Source: Actinomycetes bacterium (GTDB taxonomy: Bacteria > Actinomycetota > Actinomycetes > Propionibacteriales > Nocardioidaceae). Taken from it: DNA of 64,000 bases. Location of the stretch: contig JAEWXC010000022.1 in NCBI GenBank assembly GCA_023396115.1, positions 103,925 through 167,924 on the forward strand, in the 5' to 3' direction. The notes beneath the pieces were generated by a model, which was not told where the DNA came from, made no database searches, and saw nothing but the letters and a program-made list of their open reading frames with translations. Position numbers and translations under genes: made by a program. Below, in pieces: positions 16,022-24,382 of the stretch. Every line of letters begins with the position of its first letter. Position 1 is the stretch's first letter.

Positions 16022-18117
16022 ATGTACGGAACAATGAGGGGGGGCCCGCCAAGGCGCTGGCCCGTGCTGTGGCGCTCGCCGTGGGGATCGGCAGCCTGAG
16101 CGCAGCAGGCGCAGCTTCGGCCAGCGACGAGCCGGCTGCCGCTGCCCTGCAGATGGAGTACACCTGCGGTGGCACCTACGGGTCCGGCTCCGGCGCTTTC
16201 AGCGCCACCTGGGGCGTGGACCTGCCGTCGGTGATGTACGTCGGCGACCCGGCGGTGCCCGTCGCGACGACCAACACCATCATGAAGTGGCCCGGTGACG
16301 AGACCTCGTCTCTGTGGTGGCTCGGTTCGCGGCACGCGACGGCCACCATCACCCCGACTGTCAGCCTCAACGGCGCCTCGATCACCGGCGGTGTGCTGAC
16401 CTCTGACAGCGGCAAGATCGTCAACGGCAACCGACTGACGCTCATGTTCGGCGGCACCCTGCTCACCATCCCGGCACAGGACACTCCCGGTGACCTCAAC
16501 GTCGGTATCTCCGAATTCGCGATGCCGACCGAGGACCGTTACTCGAACATCTCCGGCCAGCCCGGTGGTCTGGTGACCCTCTCGACCCTGAACTACGCCT
16601 GCGAGGCCCAGACCGGCGAGGGTTCGCTGGGCGTCGTCACCGTCAAGTCGCGCTCCGACGTCCAGCTCGACGCCTTCCCGAGCGCCGGTGCCTACCCCGG
16701 CGCTGCCGGCGTGATGCGCGCCACCGTGTCGGTCGACGGGGGCACTCCGGCCGGTCAGGTCATCTTCACCGTCAACGGCCAGGACTACCCGGCCGACGTC
16801 GCGGCCGACGGCCGCGCGGTCGCTCCGGTGCCGGCCGGTCTGGCACCGGGCAACCACGCCGTCACCGCCCACTTCGTGCCGGCCGACCCGCGCCACTACG
16901 ACGCCAGCGCCTCGCCCGCCGCCAGCCTGAAGGTGCTCGCGCCGATCGCCAGCACCACCTCGGTCAACCTGAGCCCGGCCAGTGTCGCGGCCGGCACCCA
17001 GGGCGAGGCCACCGTGGTCGTGTCCGCGACCGAGGGTCCCGCGCCCACGGGTCGGGTCGCCCTGCGCGTGGGTGACTTCACCACCGAGGCCACCCTCACC
17101 GAGGGTGCGGCCACGATCACGCTGCCGGTGCTGCCGATGGGTCGGCACACGGTCAGTGTCGACTACCTGCCCGGGTCCGGGTTCACCGCCAGCAGCGGCA
17201 CCGCCCAGCTGCGGGTCCTGGGCCGCTCGACGACCGTGCTCAACCCTCCGGCCACCGTGCAGGACACGGTGCGTCCGACCCTGACCGCCACGGTGACCGC
17301 CGACGGCGGTGACACCGCCGGAACCGTCACGTTCCACGTGGCCGGCGAGGCCTACCAGGCCAACGTCGTCGACGGCGCCGCCTCGGTGACCCTGCCGGAC
17401 CCGCTGCCGCTGGGTGACTACACGGTCAACGCGCAGTTCACCCCGGCCGAGGGCATCGACGTCGCCGGCAGTACCTCCGACGGGGTCAACCTCAAGGTCA
17501 CCGGCCAGCCGGTGGACCCGGTGGACCCGGTGGACCCGGTCGAGGGCCCGAAGGTGACCGCCACCAAGGTCTCGGTGGACCAGACGTCCATCACCTACGG
17601 CCAGCGCCCGACCGTCTCGGCGGTCGTCGGACAGAACGCCACCGGCACTGTCGTGTTCAAGGTCGGCAACGTGACCCGCAACGTCGCTGTGCGCGGCGGT
17701 GTGGCCAGCACCGTGCTGCCCGTGCTGCACGCCGGCAAGCACCGTGTCACCGCCACCTTCGTGCCCGCCGACCCGACCGCGTGGAAGTCCAGCACCGCGA
17801 CCACCCAGGTCAGCGTGGGACGTGACGTCGTGGTCGCCTCGGTCAAGGCCAAGTTCAAGCCCAAGAAGAAGCTCGTGCGCGCCAAGGTCCGGGTCGTGGC
17901 CCGCTACCGCGGCGAGGTCAACGGCACCGCCAAGGTCGTGCTGAAGGGCAAGGGCGTCAAGAAGAAGGTGCGCAAGGTCAAGATCGTCAACGGCTTCGCG
18001 ATCCTGCGCTTCAAGAAGGTCCGCACCCCGAAGTTCGCCGTGGTGGTGCGCTACCTGGGCAACGCCGACACCGGTGCGGCCAAGGCCAAGATCAAGGTGC
18101 GGGGAGGCGCGAAGTGA
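16022..18117 (+). CDS. secreted Ig-like repeat protein, frameshifted in a G7 tract
   Basis: Translation from ATG 16022, preceded by GGGAGAGG six nt upstream, gives MYGTMRGG, then runs out of frame and stops at 16099. Adding one G to the seven-G run at 16038-16044, or a -1 slip, joins it to the long frame as MRGGPAKALARAVALAVG..., a textbook signal peptide ending ASA. The long frame alone starts only at a GTG (16069) lacking the positive N-region. The mature protein (about 660 residues) has an N-terminal domain beginning EYTCGG, four Ig-like beta repeats of about 90 residues, a PVDPVDPVDPV hinge and a lysine-rich C-terminus without LPXTG. The N-terminal domain resembles that of the next gene. 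A surface or adhesive role is inferred. Confidence 0.8.
16038..16044 (+). repeat. G7 homopolymer tract at the frameshift point
   Basis: Seven consecutive G followed by CCC, immediately after the second ATG of the Ig-like protein. Eight (or five) Gs would put the SD-linked start in frame with the long coding sequence. The run also reads as a possible -1 slippery site (GGG GGG C). A sequencing error cannot be excluded. Confidence 0.7.
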
Positions 18118-20231
18118 CGCGTCGTTCCCTCCGGGTGGCGGCCCTCGCCACGGGTGCGGCCCTGACGGTCTCGCTGCTGGCCACCGTTCCGGCGCACGCC
18201 GAGGACGAGCCGGTCGCGGCGACCTACACCTGCGGCATCCCGATCGTCGGTGGCACGGTCCAGACGACCACCACCTACTCCACCAACCTGCCCGACGTCG
18301 CCTACGTCGGGGAGCAGGCGCCCGTGGACGTCGTGTGGTCCACCCAGGGTGTCATCGGGTGGGGCACCATGAGCCAGGCGTGGAACACGCTCGGGGCACG
18401 GTCGATGCGCGCCAACAGCACGATGGCGGTGAAGATCGGCTCCGAGACCCGTTCGGTGAACACCACCGGTGAGGGCCCGAACAACGGTCTCGTCGTGATC
18501 CAGAACGGGCAGGACACAGTCCTGCGCGGGTCGGGTCCGTGGGGCACGTGGACCCCGCCGACCACCCCGGGCCAGGTGGACGTGCGACTGCCCAAGTCGT
18601 TCACGAACCGGCAGAACTTCTACAAGGACGCCGGTGGTACCTCGGGCACCACGCTCGGCGCGAGCACCAGCACCACCTGCTCGCGCGCCGACGAGCTGGT
18701 GGTCGACTCCGTCGCCGTGCGGGCCCGGTCGACCACCACGGTGGCCGCCGACCAGAGCCAGGTCACCGAGGGTGACGCCGTCACCCTGACGTCGGATGTC
18801 ACCACCACCGGTGGTGCGGCGGCCGGCAAGGTCGAGTTCGTGGTCGGCGAGGGCGAGTCGGCCCGCACGGTGCTGGCCAACGTGGTCGGGGGTCGAGCCT
18901 CTGTGATCCTCAACGAGCTCGCGCCCGGCAGCCACCCGGTGACCGCCACCTTCATCCCGACCAACGGGTTCGTGGACCGGTCCAGCTCCACCCCGCTCGA
19001 GATCACCGTCGTGGCCGCCGTTCCGGCCACCCCGACCACCACCACGCTGGCGCTGGAGCAGAGCTCCATCAGCAGCGACCAGCAGGCCCGTGCCACGGTG
19101 GAGGTGACCGCCGAGAGCGGCGCGCCGACCGGTTCGGCCCGGGTGATGGTGAACGGCAAGGTCGTCTCGGCCCCGCTGGTCGACGGCCGGGCCACGCTGA
19201 CCCTGCCCGCGCTGCGGGCCGGCAGCTACACGGTCACGGCGACCTACGTGGCGACCAACCCCCGCGAGTACGCGACCAGCAACGCCACCGCCACCCTGGT
19301 GGTCACCGCTGGTGCCGGTGGGGACCGGGTGGAGACCTCCACCTGGGTGACCGTGCCGCAGGGCCTGGTCGCCGAGGGGACCGGTGCCACCGTGCGTGCC
19401 GGTGTCGTCGCCGCCGGTGCCGCACCGCGGGGAACCGTGGTGTTCACCGTCGGTGAGGTCCAGCGCACGGCCGTGGTCGCCAACGGCCGCGCCGTCGCGG
19501 TGCTGCCGGTGCTGCCGGTGGGCACCCATGAGGTGGCCGCGGAGTTCGTCCCGGCGTCGGGCTCGGTCTTCGAGGCCAGCGAGGCCTCGCCGATCACCTT
19601 CCGGGTGGTGCGTCCCGGTGAGCCGACCGAGCCGGCCGTGCTCGCAAAGAACACCACGACGTCGCTGACCTCCTCCGGCAGCGTCCCGCTGCGCGGCTCG
19701 GTCCGGCTGACCGCCCGGGTGGGCGTCGACGGCGGTGGCGCAGCGGCCGGGCAGGTCCGGTTCGCCGCCGGCCTGGCGACCGTCACGGCGCCGGTGGTCG
19801 ACGGTGTCGCCACCGCGACGGTGCGGGCGTCGAAGGCGGGCAGCATGGCGGTCTCCGCCGAGTTCGTCCCGGCTGACGCCACCGCCCAGAAGGCCAGCTC
19901 GGCGACCGGCTTCGTGCAGGTCTCCAAGCTCGCCAGCCGGGTGGCCATCAAGCACAAGGTGAAGCGGAAGGGTCGCCTGGTGCGTGCCACGGTCCGGGTC
20001 ACCGGCCCGGGTTCCACGTGCGGCTCCCCGGCGATGGTGGTGCTCCGTCAGGGCTCGACCACCGTGGCCAGTGTCGCGCGGGTGATCCCGTGCAGCGGCA
20101 AGATCCTCGCCAAGGTGCCGGTGCCCCGCGCGGGCAAGTACGTGCTGTCGGTGGAGTACACCGGCTCCGCGGAGCTGAACGGCTCCCGGGGTGCGGTGAA
20201 GATCAAGGTGAAGCGTCCGAAGAAGAAGTAG
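18114..20231 (+). CDS. secreted Ig-like repeat protein, paralogue of the preceding gene
   Basis: 705 residues with an intact signal peptide (MTRRSLRV..., cleavage after PAHA). The N-terminal domain begins ATYTCGIP and parallels that of the upstream protein, with YVGE/YVGD and TYSTNLPDVAYVG segments. Four Ig-like repeats of about 90-100 residues follow, each closing with a HPVTATFIP / YTVTATYVA-type strand; the last 100 residues are lysine-rich and end KRPKKK. The GTG overlaps the upstream stop, so expression is probably coupled to the frameshifted gene. No sortase motif or membrane anchor is seen; the basic tail could bind acidic wall polymers, which is inference. Confidence 0.82.
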   Translation: MTRRSLRVAALATGAALTVSLLATVPAHAEDEPVAATYTCGIPIVGGTVQTTTTYSTNLPDVAYVGEQAPVDVVWSTQGVIGWGTMSQAWNTLGARSMRANSTMAVKIGSETRSVNTTGEGPNNGLVVIQNGQDTVLRGSGPWGTWTPPTTPGQVDVRLPKSFTNRQNFYKDAGGTSGTTLGASTSTTCSRADELVVDSVAVRARSTTTVAADQSQVTEGDAVTLTSDVTTTGGAAAGKVEFVVGEGESARTVLANVVGGRASVILNELAPGSHPVTATFIPTNGFVDRSSSTPLEITVVAAVPATPTTTTLALEQSSISSDQQARATVEVTAESGAPTGSARVMVNGKVVSAPLVDGRATLTLPALRAGSYTVTATYVATNPREYATSNATATLVVTAGAGGDRVETSTWVTVPQGLVAEGTGATVRAGVVAAGAAPRGTVVFTVGEVQRTAVVANGRAVAVLPVLPVGTHEVAAEFVPASGSVFEASEASPITFRVVRPGEPTEPAVLAKNTTTSLTSSGSVPLRGSVRLTARVGVDGGGAAAGQVRFAAGLATVTAPVVDGVATATVRASKAGSMAVSAEFVPADATAQKASSATGFVQVSKLASRVAIKHKVKRKGRLVRATVRVTGPGSTCGSPAMVVLRQGSTTVASVARVIPCSGKILAKVPVPRAGKYVLSVEYTGSAELNGSRGAVKIKVKRPKKK

Positions 20232-20245
20232 CGCGACGCTGACAC

Positions 20246-20284
20246 CACTGGTGCCCGGACGGTTCTGCCCTCCGGGCACCAGTG
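20246..20284 (+). terminator. hairpin terminator after the Ig-like operon
   Basis: Perfect 14-bp arms CACTGGTGCCCGGA / TCCGGGCACCAGTG with an 11-nt loop, beginning 14 bp after the stop. Confidence 0.8.
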
Positions 20285-20339
20285 CGTCGGTGGACGGTGC
20301 ACGCACCCGGCGGCGCCGGGCAGCGGTAGCGTGCGGGCC

Positions 20340-20873
20340 GTGAGCGACCCCCGCACCGACCCGAGCCGGGCCCCCCTGATCAGGCGCGCCACCCCCGACG
20401 ACTGGCCGGCCATCTGGCCCGTCTTCCAGGGCACGGTCGCGGCCGGGGAGACCTACGCCTACCCCGAGGACCTGACCAGCGAGCAGGCGCGCGGACTGTG
20501 GCTCGAGCCGGCACCCGGCGAGCAGGTGGTCTGTGTCGACGAGGACGGCACCCTGCTGGGCACCGCCAAGTACGGCACCAACCGCCCCGGCCGCGGGGAC
20601 CACGTCGGCACCGCCTCCTTCATGGTGGCGCCGCAGGCACGGGGCAGGGGAGTGGGTCGGCTGCTCGGCGAGCACGTGGTGGCCCGGCTGGCCGAGCTCG
20701 GCTACGCCGCGATCCAGTTCAACGCGGTCGTGGAGACCAACACCGCGGCGGTGCGGCTGTGGCAGTCCCTGGGCTTCGAGGTGGTGGGCACGGTGCCGCG
20801 AGCGTTCCGGTCCGCCGCGCACGGTCCGGTGGGGCTGCACGTGATGCACCTCGCGCTGCCCGCCGCCCAGTGA
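20340..20873 (+). CDS. GNAT-family N-acetyltransferase
   Basis: 177 residues with the GNAT fold: beta-alpha N-terminus (IRRATPDDWPAIWPVF), acetyl-CoA pyrophosphate loop in SFMVAPQARGRGVGRLL (about residues 95-111), and the C-terminal ETNTAAVRLWQSLGFEVVGT motif. The layout is closest to the phosphinothricin-acetyltransferase-like subgroup that acetylates small amines. GTG chosen 7 nt after TAGCGT; another GTG three codons upstream overlaps that box. Substrate unknown. Confidence 0.85.
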   Translation: MSDPRTDPSRAPLIRRATPDDWPAIWPVFQGTVAAGETYAYPEDLTSEQARGLWLEPAPGEQVVCVDEDGTLLGTAKYGTNRPGRGDHVGTASFMVAPQARGRGVGRLLGEHVVARLAELGYAAIQFNAVVETNTAAVRLWQSLGFEVVGTVPRAFRSAAHGPVGLHVMHLALPAAQ

Positions 20874-20928
20874 GCCGCCCAGTGAGCCGCCCCCGGCGAG
20901 GGTCGAGAACCTGTTCTACTCTGGCCCC

Positions 20929-21372
20929 ATGACGGCCTCTCCTGCGATCGAGGGTTGGTTCACCACCGGTGACGAACCCGCACTGATCGGTTCCTCGTGC
21001 ACGAGCTGCGGCACGGTCTTCTTCCCGAAGGTCTCCACCGCCGAGGGCAGCACCAGCTACTGCCGCAACCCGCACTGCACGGGCACCGAGTTCAGCGACA
21101 CCCAGCTCTCCCGGACCGGGACCATCTGGTCCTACACCGACGCCCAGTACCAGCCGCCGGCTCCGTACCAGGTCGAGGGCGAGTACACCCCGTTCGCGCT
21201 GGCCGCGGTCGCGCTGCCCGAGGGCATCACCGTCCTGGGCCAGCTGGCCGAGGGCGTGCAGTGCGCCGACGTGAAGGTCGGCGACACCGTGGAGCTGGTC
21301 GTCGAGCCGCTCTCGACCGGCGAGTCGGTGTGGAAGTGGAAGCCCGTCGCGGGCCAGGAGGGTCAGGCATGA
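20929..21372 (+). CDS. DUF35 / Zn-ribbon OB-fold acyl-CoA-binding protein
   Basis: 147 residues: an N-terminal rubredoxin-like zinc ribbon with C24-x2-C27 and C45-x4-C50, then an OB-fold (about 60-140, with GTIWSYTDAQYQPPAPY). These proteins partner thiolase-like subunits, as in ChsH2-Ltp2 aldolases of steroid side-chain degradation and acetyl-CoA transferring complexes. The stop overlaps the ATG of a thiolase-like gene, giving the standard two-gene pair. ATG start 6 nt after TACTCT. The actual substrate of the complex is unknown. Confidence 0.88.
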   Translation: MTASPAIEGWFTTGDEPALIGSSCTSCGTVFFPKVSTAEGSTSYCRNPHCTGTEFSDTQLSRTGTIWSYTDAQYQPPAPYQVEGEYTPFALAAVALPEGITVLGQLAEGVQCADVKVGDTVELVVEPLSTGESVWKWKPVAGQEGQA

Positions 21373-22559
21373 GCAACGACGTCAGCATTGCCGGTGTCGG
21401 CATGCACCCGTGGGGCAAGTGGGGCCGCAGCTTCGTCGAGTACGGCGTCGCGGCTGCCCGGGACGCCCTGAGCGACGCGGGGATCGCCTGGAACGACGTC
21501 GACCTGGTGGTCGGCGGCGAGACCGTGCGCAGCGGCTACGCCGGCTACGTGGCCGGGTCGACCTTCGCCTCGGCGATGGGCTGGAACGGCGCCCGGATCG
21601 CGACCTCCTACGCCGCCTGCGCCACCGGCGCCCAGGCCCTGGACACCGCCCGCGCGCGGATCCTGGCCGGGATGAGCGACGTGGCCCTGGTGGTCGGCGC
21701 CGACACCGCCCCGAAGGGCTTCCTCAAGCCCAACGAGGGTGAGCGCTGGGACGACCCGGACTGGCTGCGCTTCCGCCTGCTCGGGATGACCAACCCGATG
21801 TACTTCGCGCTCTACGCGCGCCGCCGGATGGACCTGTACGGGGCCACCCGCGAGGACTTCGCCCAGGTGAAGGTGAAGAACGCCCGCCACGGCCTGAGCA
21901 ACCCCTACGCCCGGTACCGCAAGGAGGTCAGCGCCGACGACGTGCTGAACGCCAAGCTGGTCTCGGACCCGCTGAGCCTGCTCGACATCTGCGCGGTCTC
22001 CGACGGTGGCGCCGCGGTGGTCCTGGTCTCCGACGCCTACGCCAAGAAGCACGGGCTGGGCGACCTGGTGAAGATCAAGGCGATCTCCACGGTCACCCCG
22101 ACGTTCCCCAACACCGTCATCGACATGCCGATGATGTCCACCGACGCGGCCAACGCCGTGCCGGCCGGGGAGGTCACCTTCAAGGAGTCGATCGGGACCG
22201 CTGCCTACGAGGAGGCCGGGATCGACCCCTCGGACGTGGACGTGGCCGAGGTCTACGACCTCTCCACCGCCCTGGAGCTGGACTGGATCGAGGACCTGCG
22301 CCTGTGCGGTCGTGGCGAGGCCGAGCAGCTGCTGCGTGCCGGCGACACCACCATCGGCGGCCGGATCCCGGTCAACCCCTCCGGTGGTCTGGCCTGCTTC
22401 GGCGAGGCCGTCCCCGCCCAGGCGCTGGCCCAGGTCTGCGAGCTCACCTGGCAGCTGCGCGGCCAGGCCGAGGGTCGCCGGGTCGAGGACGCCAAGGTCG
22501 GCATCACCGCCAACCAGGGCCTGTTCGGTCACGGCTCCTCGGTGATCGTCGCCCGCTGA
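21369..22559 (+). CDS. thiolase-fold lipid-transfer-type protein (DUF35 partner)
   Basis: 396 residues of thiolase fold. The nucleophile-position cysteine is in SYAACATGAQAL (near residue 83), an NPSGGL loop is near 338, and the closing segment NQGLFGHGSSVIV carries the histidine of the active site. The canonical C-terminal CxG cysteine of biosynthetic thiolases is not evident, which fits the non-condensing lipid-transfer-protein group (Ltp2-like aldolases). ATGA overlap with the DUF35 gene strongly implies a complex. No steroid or fatty-acid degradation genes accompany it here, so the pathway stays open. Confidence 0.85.
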   Translation: MSNDVSIAGVGMHPWGKWGRSFVEYGVAAARDALSDAGIAWNDVDLVVGGETVRSGYAGYVAGSTFASAMGWNGARIATSYAACATGAQALDTARARILAGMSDVALVVGADTAPKGFLKPNEGERWDDPDWLRFRLLGMTNPMYFALYARRRMDLYGATREDFAQVKVKNARHGLSNPYARYRKEVSADDVLNAKLVSDPLSLLDICAVSDGGAAVVLVSDAYAKKHGLGDLVKIKAISTVTPTFPNTVIDMPMMSTDAANAVPAGEVTFKESIGTAAYEEAGIDPSDVDVAEVYDLSTALELDWIEDLRLCGRGEAEQLLRAGDTTIGGRIPVNPSGGLACFGEAVPAQALAQVCELTWQLRGQAEGRRVEDAKVGITANQGLFGHGSSVIVAR

Positions 22560-22583
22560 CCCTCCTCGGCCCGCACTGGTCCA

Positions 22584-22653
22584 TGTCACGCGGTGTTCAA
22601 GGCACTTCCACAGTCGTCTGCGGCTAGGGAAGTGCCGGGAACACCGCGTGACA
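22584..22653. repeat. 70-bp palindromic element, copy 1
   Basis: Begins TGTCACGCGGTGTT and ends with the exact complement AACACCGCGTGACA. Inside, GGCACTTCC pairs with GGAAGTGCC and AGTCG with CGGCT around a TCTG tip, so the whole element folds into one long hairpin. It lies between the thiolase stop and the DinB gene. A second copy of identical length follows the DinB gene. Confidence 0.9.
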
Positions 22654-22735
22654 CGTTCCGGGGGTGTCGGAGTCTGGGTGGTGGGGTGTCGGCGGCCGGG
22701 TCTAGGTTCGCCGGTACCACGACCGAGGGGGACCG

Positions 22736-23278
22736 ATGACCGAGCACACCGACCTGTCACCCGAGCGGGCCGACCTGCTGGACTCGCTGCGCAAGCACCG
22801 CCACCTGTTCACCCTCCCGCTCGTGGGGGCCAGTGACGAGCAGGCGCGCACCCGCAGCACCGTCAGCGAGCTGACCCTGGGGGGCGTGGTCAAGCACGTC
22901 ACCGCGACCGCTGCCGAGTGGCTCGACTTCACCGAACGGGGCGCCGGCGCCATGCCCGAGGTCGACTGGGACAACGTCGACTGGTGCGACCCGCCGCCGG
23001 AGGTCCTGGCGCGGATGGCCGAGTTCACGATGGGGGAGGGCGAGACCCTGGCCGGCCTGCAGGCCCGTTTCGACGAGGTCTTCGACCGGGCTGAACGCCT
23101 CGCGGTGGAGGCCGACCTGGACGTCTCGCACGAGCTTCCGCCCGCACCCTGGTTCCCGCCCGGCACCGCCTGGTCGACCCGCCGGGTGCTGATGCACCTG
23201 GTCGCCGAGACCTCCCAGCACGCGGGCCACGCCGACATCATCCGCGAGGCGATCGACGGCCAGAAGTCGATGGGCTGA
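22736..23278 (+). CDS. DinB-superfamily (DUF664) thiol transferase-like protein
   Basis: 180 residues of four-helix DinB fold. Metal-binding histidines are placed as in the family: H54 in VVKHVTATAAEW and the closing HLVAETSQHAGHAD (about 158-171). In actinobacteria DUF664 proteins are mycothiol-dependent S-transferases that conjugate electrophiles, and an mca gene for processing such conjugates is at 44 kb. ATG start with GAGGGGG seven nt upstream. The gene is bracketed by two copies of a 70-bp palindrome. Substrate unknown. Confidence 0.85.
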   Translation: MTEHTDLSPERADLLDSLRKHRHLFTLPLVGASDEQARTRSTVSELTLGGVVKHVTATAAEWLDFTERGAGAMPEVDWDNVDWCDPPPEVLARMAEFTMGEGETLAGLQARFDEVFDRAERLAVEADLDVSHELPPAPWFPPGTAWSTRRVLMHLVAETSQHAGHADIIREAIDGQKSMG

Positions 23279-23300
23279 GCAGCCCGGCGCCCCCGCCCGC

Positions 23301-23370
23301 TGTCACGCGGTGTCCAACGCACTCTCATAGCCGTCTGCGGCTGTGGAAGTGCTCGTAACACCGCGTGACA
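23301..23370. repeat. 70-bp palindromic element, copy 2
   Basis: Same length and ends as copy 1 (TGTCACGCGGTGT... / ...AACACCGCGTGACA) with the same GTCTGCGGCT core. Internal stem bases differ but largely keep pairing: AGCCG/CGGCT here versus AGTCG/CGGCT in copy 1. It lies between convergent ends of the DinB and epimerase-like genes. Confidence 0.9.
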
Positions 23371-23385
23371 ACTCCGGGGGACGGG

Positions 23386-24333
23386 TCAGGACGGGCTGAC
23401 GCCCCACCGGGCGACCAGCGACTCGCCGGTCTCCAGCCAGGTCAGGCCGGTGCCGGAGTTGAACGCGTCCGCGGGCGCGGTCATCGGCTCCACGGCCAGG
23501 GCCAGCTCACGCCCGGGCAACCGGTCGGTGAGGAAGAGCTGCACGACCCCGAAGACCGGTTCGGCCCACAGGGTGACGGCTCGTCCGTCGGGTGCGGTGA
23601 GCCGGTGCCGCACCAGCCCGTCCGGCTCTGCGGCCAGGTCGGTGTAGCCGTGGTCCACCCGACGGTCAGCGACCAGCGCGCCGCCCCGCCAGTCGTGGAC
23701 CCCGGCAACGGCCTCCACCCCGACCGGGTTCAGCCGGTCGTCCACGGTGATCACGCTCGAGGCCTCCACCGCCAGGGTGCACGCGGCCACCGGCACGTCC
23801 CCCACCCGCAGGTACGGGTGCGCCCCGATCGCCACCGGCGCTCGCTCCGGGCCGTGGTGGAGCACCTCGTGGGTCGCGGTGAGCCCGTCGGCCGACACCG
23901 ACCAGGTGACGGTGTGGGTCAGCCGGAACGGGTACCCGGACTGGGGGAACACCTCGGCGGCCAGGACCACCCGGTCCGGGTGCTCCTCGACGCACCGGTA
24001 GGCCGTGTGCCGCAGCAGCCCGTGCGAGGCGTTGCCCCGGGCCGGCTCGCTCAGCGCCAGCTGCTGCACCTGACCGTCCAGCAGCCAGCGTCCGTCGCGG
24101 ACCCGGTTGGGCCACGGCACCAGCAGCTGGCCGCTGCCCGCCGGGACCGGTCCGTCGGCCGGGGCCGGCTCGGTGCACCACCGGCCCTCGTGCCGGTAGC
24201 CGAGCAGCGTCGCCCCGGCCTCGGCCACGAAGGCCTCGTGGGTGCCGTCGGGCCCCGCGCAGCGCAGCGTCCAGGTCCGTCCGGTGGCGCCGCCCGCACC
24301 GGGCAGTGAGGTCGTCGAGGAGGAGTCGTCCAC
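23386..24333 (-). CDS. aldose 1-epimerase family protein
   Basis: 315 residues of galactose mutarotase-like beta-sandwich. Family landmarks: LLVPWPNRVRDG (about 71-82), the catalytic-region histidine in GNASHGLLRH, the second in AIGAHPYLRVG (about 169-179), and the base-region glutamate in AVEPMTAPADAFNSG near 285. It interconverts alpha and beta anomers of hexoses or related sugars. GTG start with TAGGTT seven nt upstream on the minus strand, giving a leaderless-type start divergent from the MoxR gene. Exact sugar unknown. Confidence 0.87.
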   Translation of the reverse strand: MDDSSSTTSLPGAGGATGRTWTLRCAGPDGTHEAFVAEAGATLLGYRHEGRWCTEPAPADGPVPAGSGQLLVPWPNRVRDGRWLLDGQVQQLALSEPARGNASHGLLRHTAYRCVEEHPDRVVLAAEVFPQSGYPFRLTHTVTWSVSADGLTATHEVLHHGPERAPVAIGAHPYLRVGDVPVAACTLAVEASSVITVDDRLNPVGVEAVAGVHDWRGGALVADRRVDHGYTDLAAEPDGLVRHRLTAPDGRAVTLWAEPVFGVVQLFLTDRLPGRELALAVEPMTAPADAFNSGTGLTWLETGESLVARWGVSPS

Positions 24334-24340
24334 GACCGAG

Positions 24341-24376
24341 AACCTAGCCCCCGCGGCTTGTCGGCGGGGCTAGCGT
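24341..24376. promoter_or_regulatory. divergent -10 boxes for the epimerase and MoxR genes
   Basis: On the minus strand TAGGTT (24346-24341) lies 7 nt before the epimerase GTG; on the plus strand TAGCGT (24371-24376) lies 6 nt before the MoxR GTG. Both are spaced for leaderless transcripts, the two starts being only 49 bp apart. Confidence 0.6.
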
Positions 24377-24382
24377 GGGCCC

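Noticed and set aside
16069..18117. GTG 16069 as the real start of the Ig-like protein
   Set aside because: It lacks a ribosome-binding site and the positively charged signal-peptide start, both of which exist just upstream in the other frame across the G7 tract. Kept only as a fallback.
22584..23370. Insertion sequence or transposon with the two palindromes as ends
   Set aside because: The enclosed DinB gene is not a transposase, and each element is itself a complete palindrome in the same orientation pattern; described as repeat elements instead.
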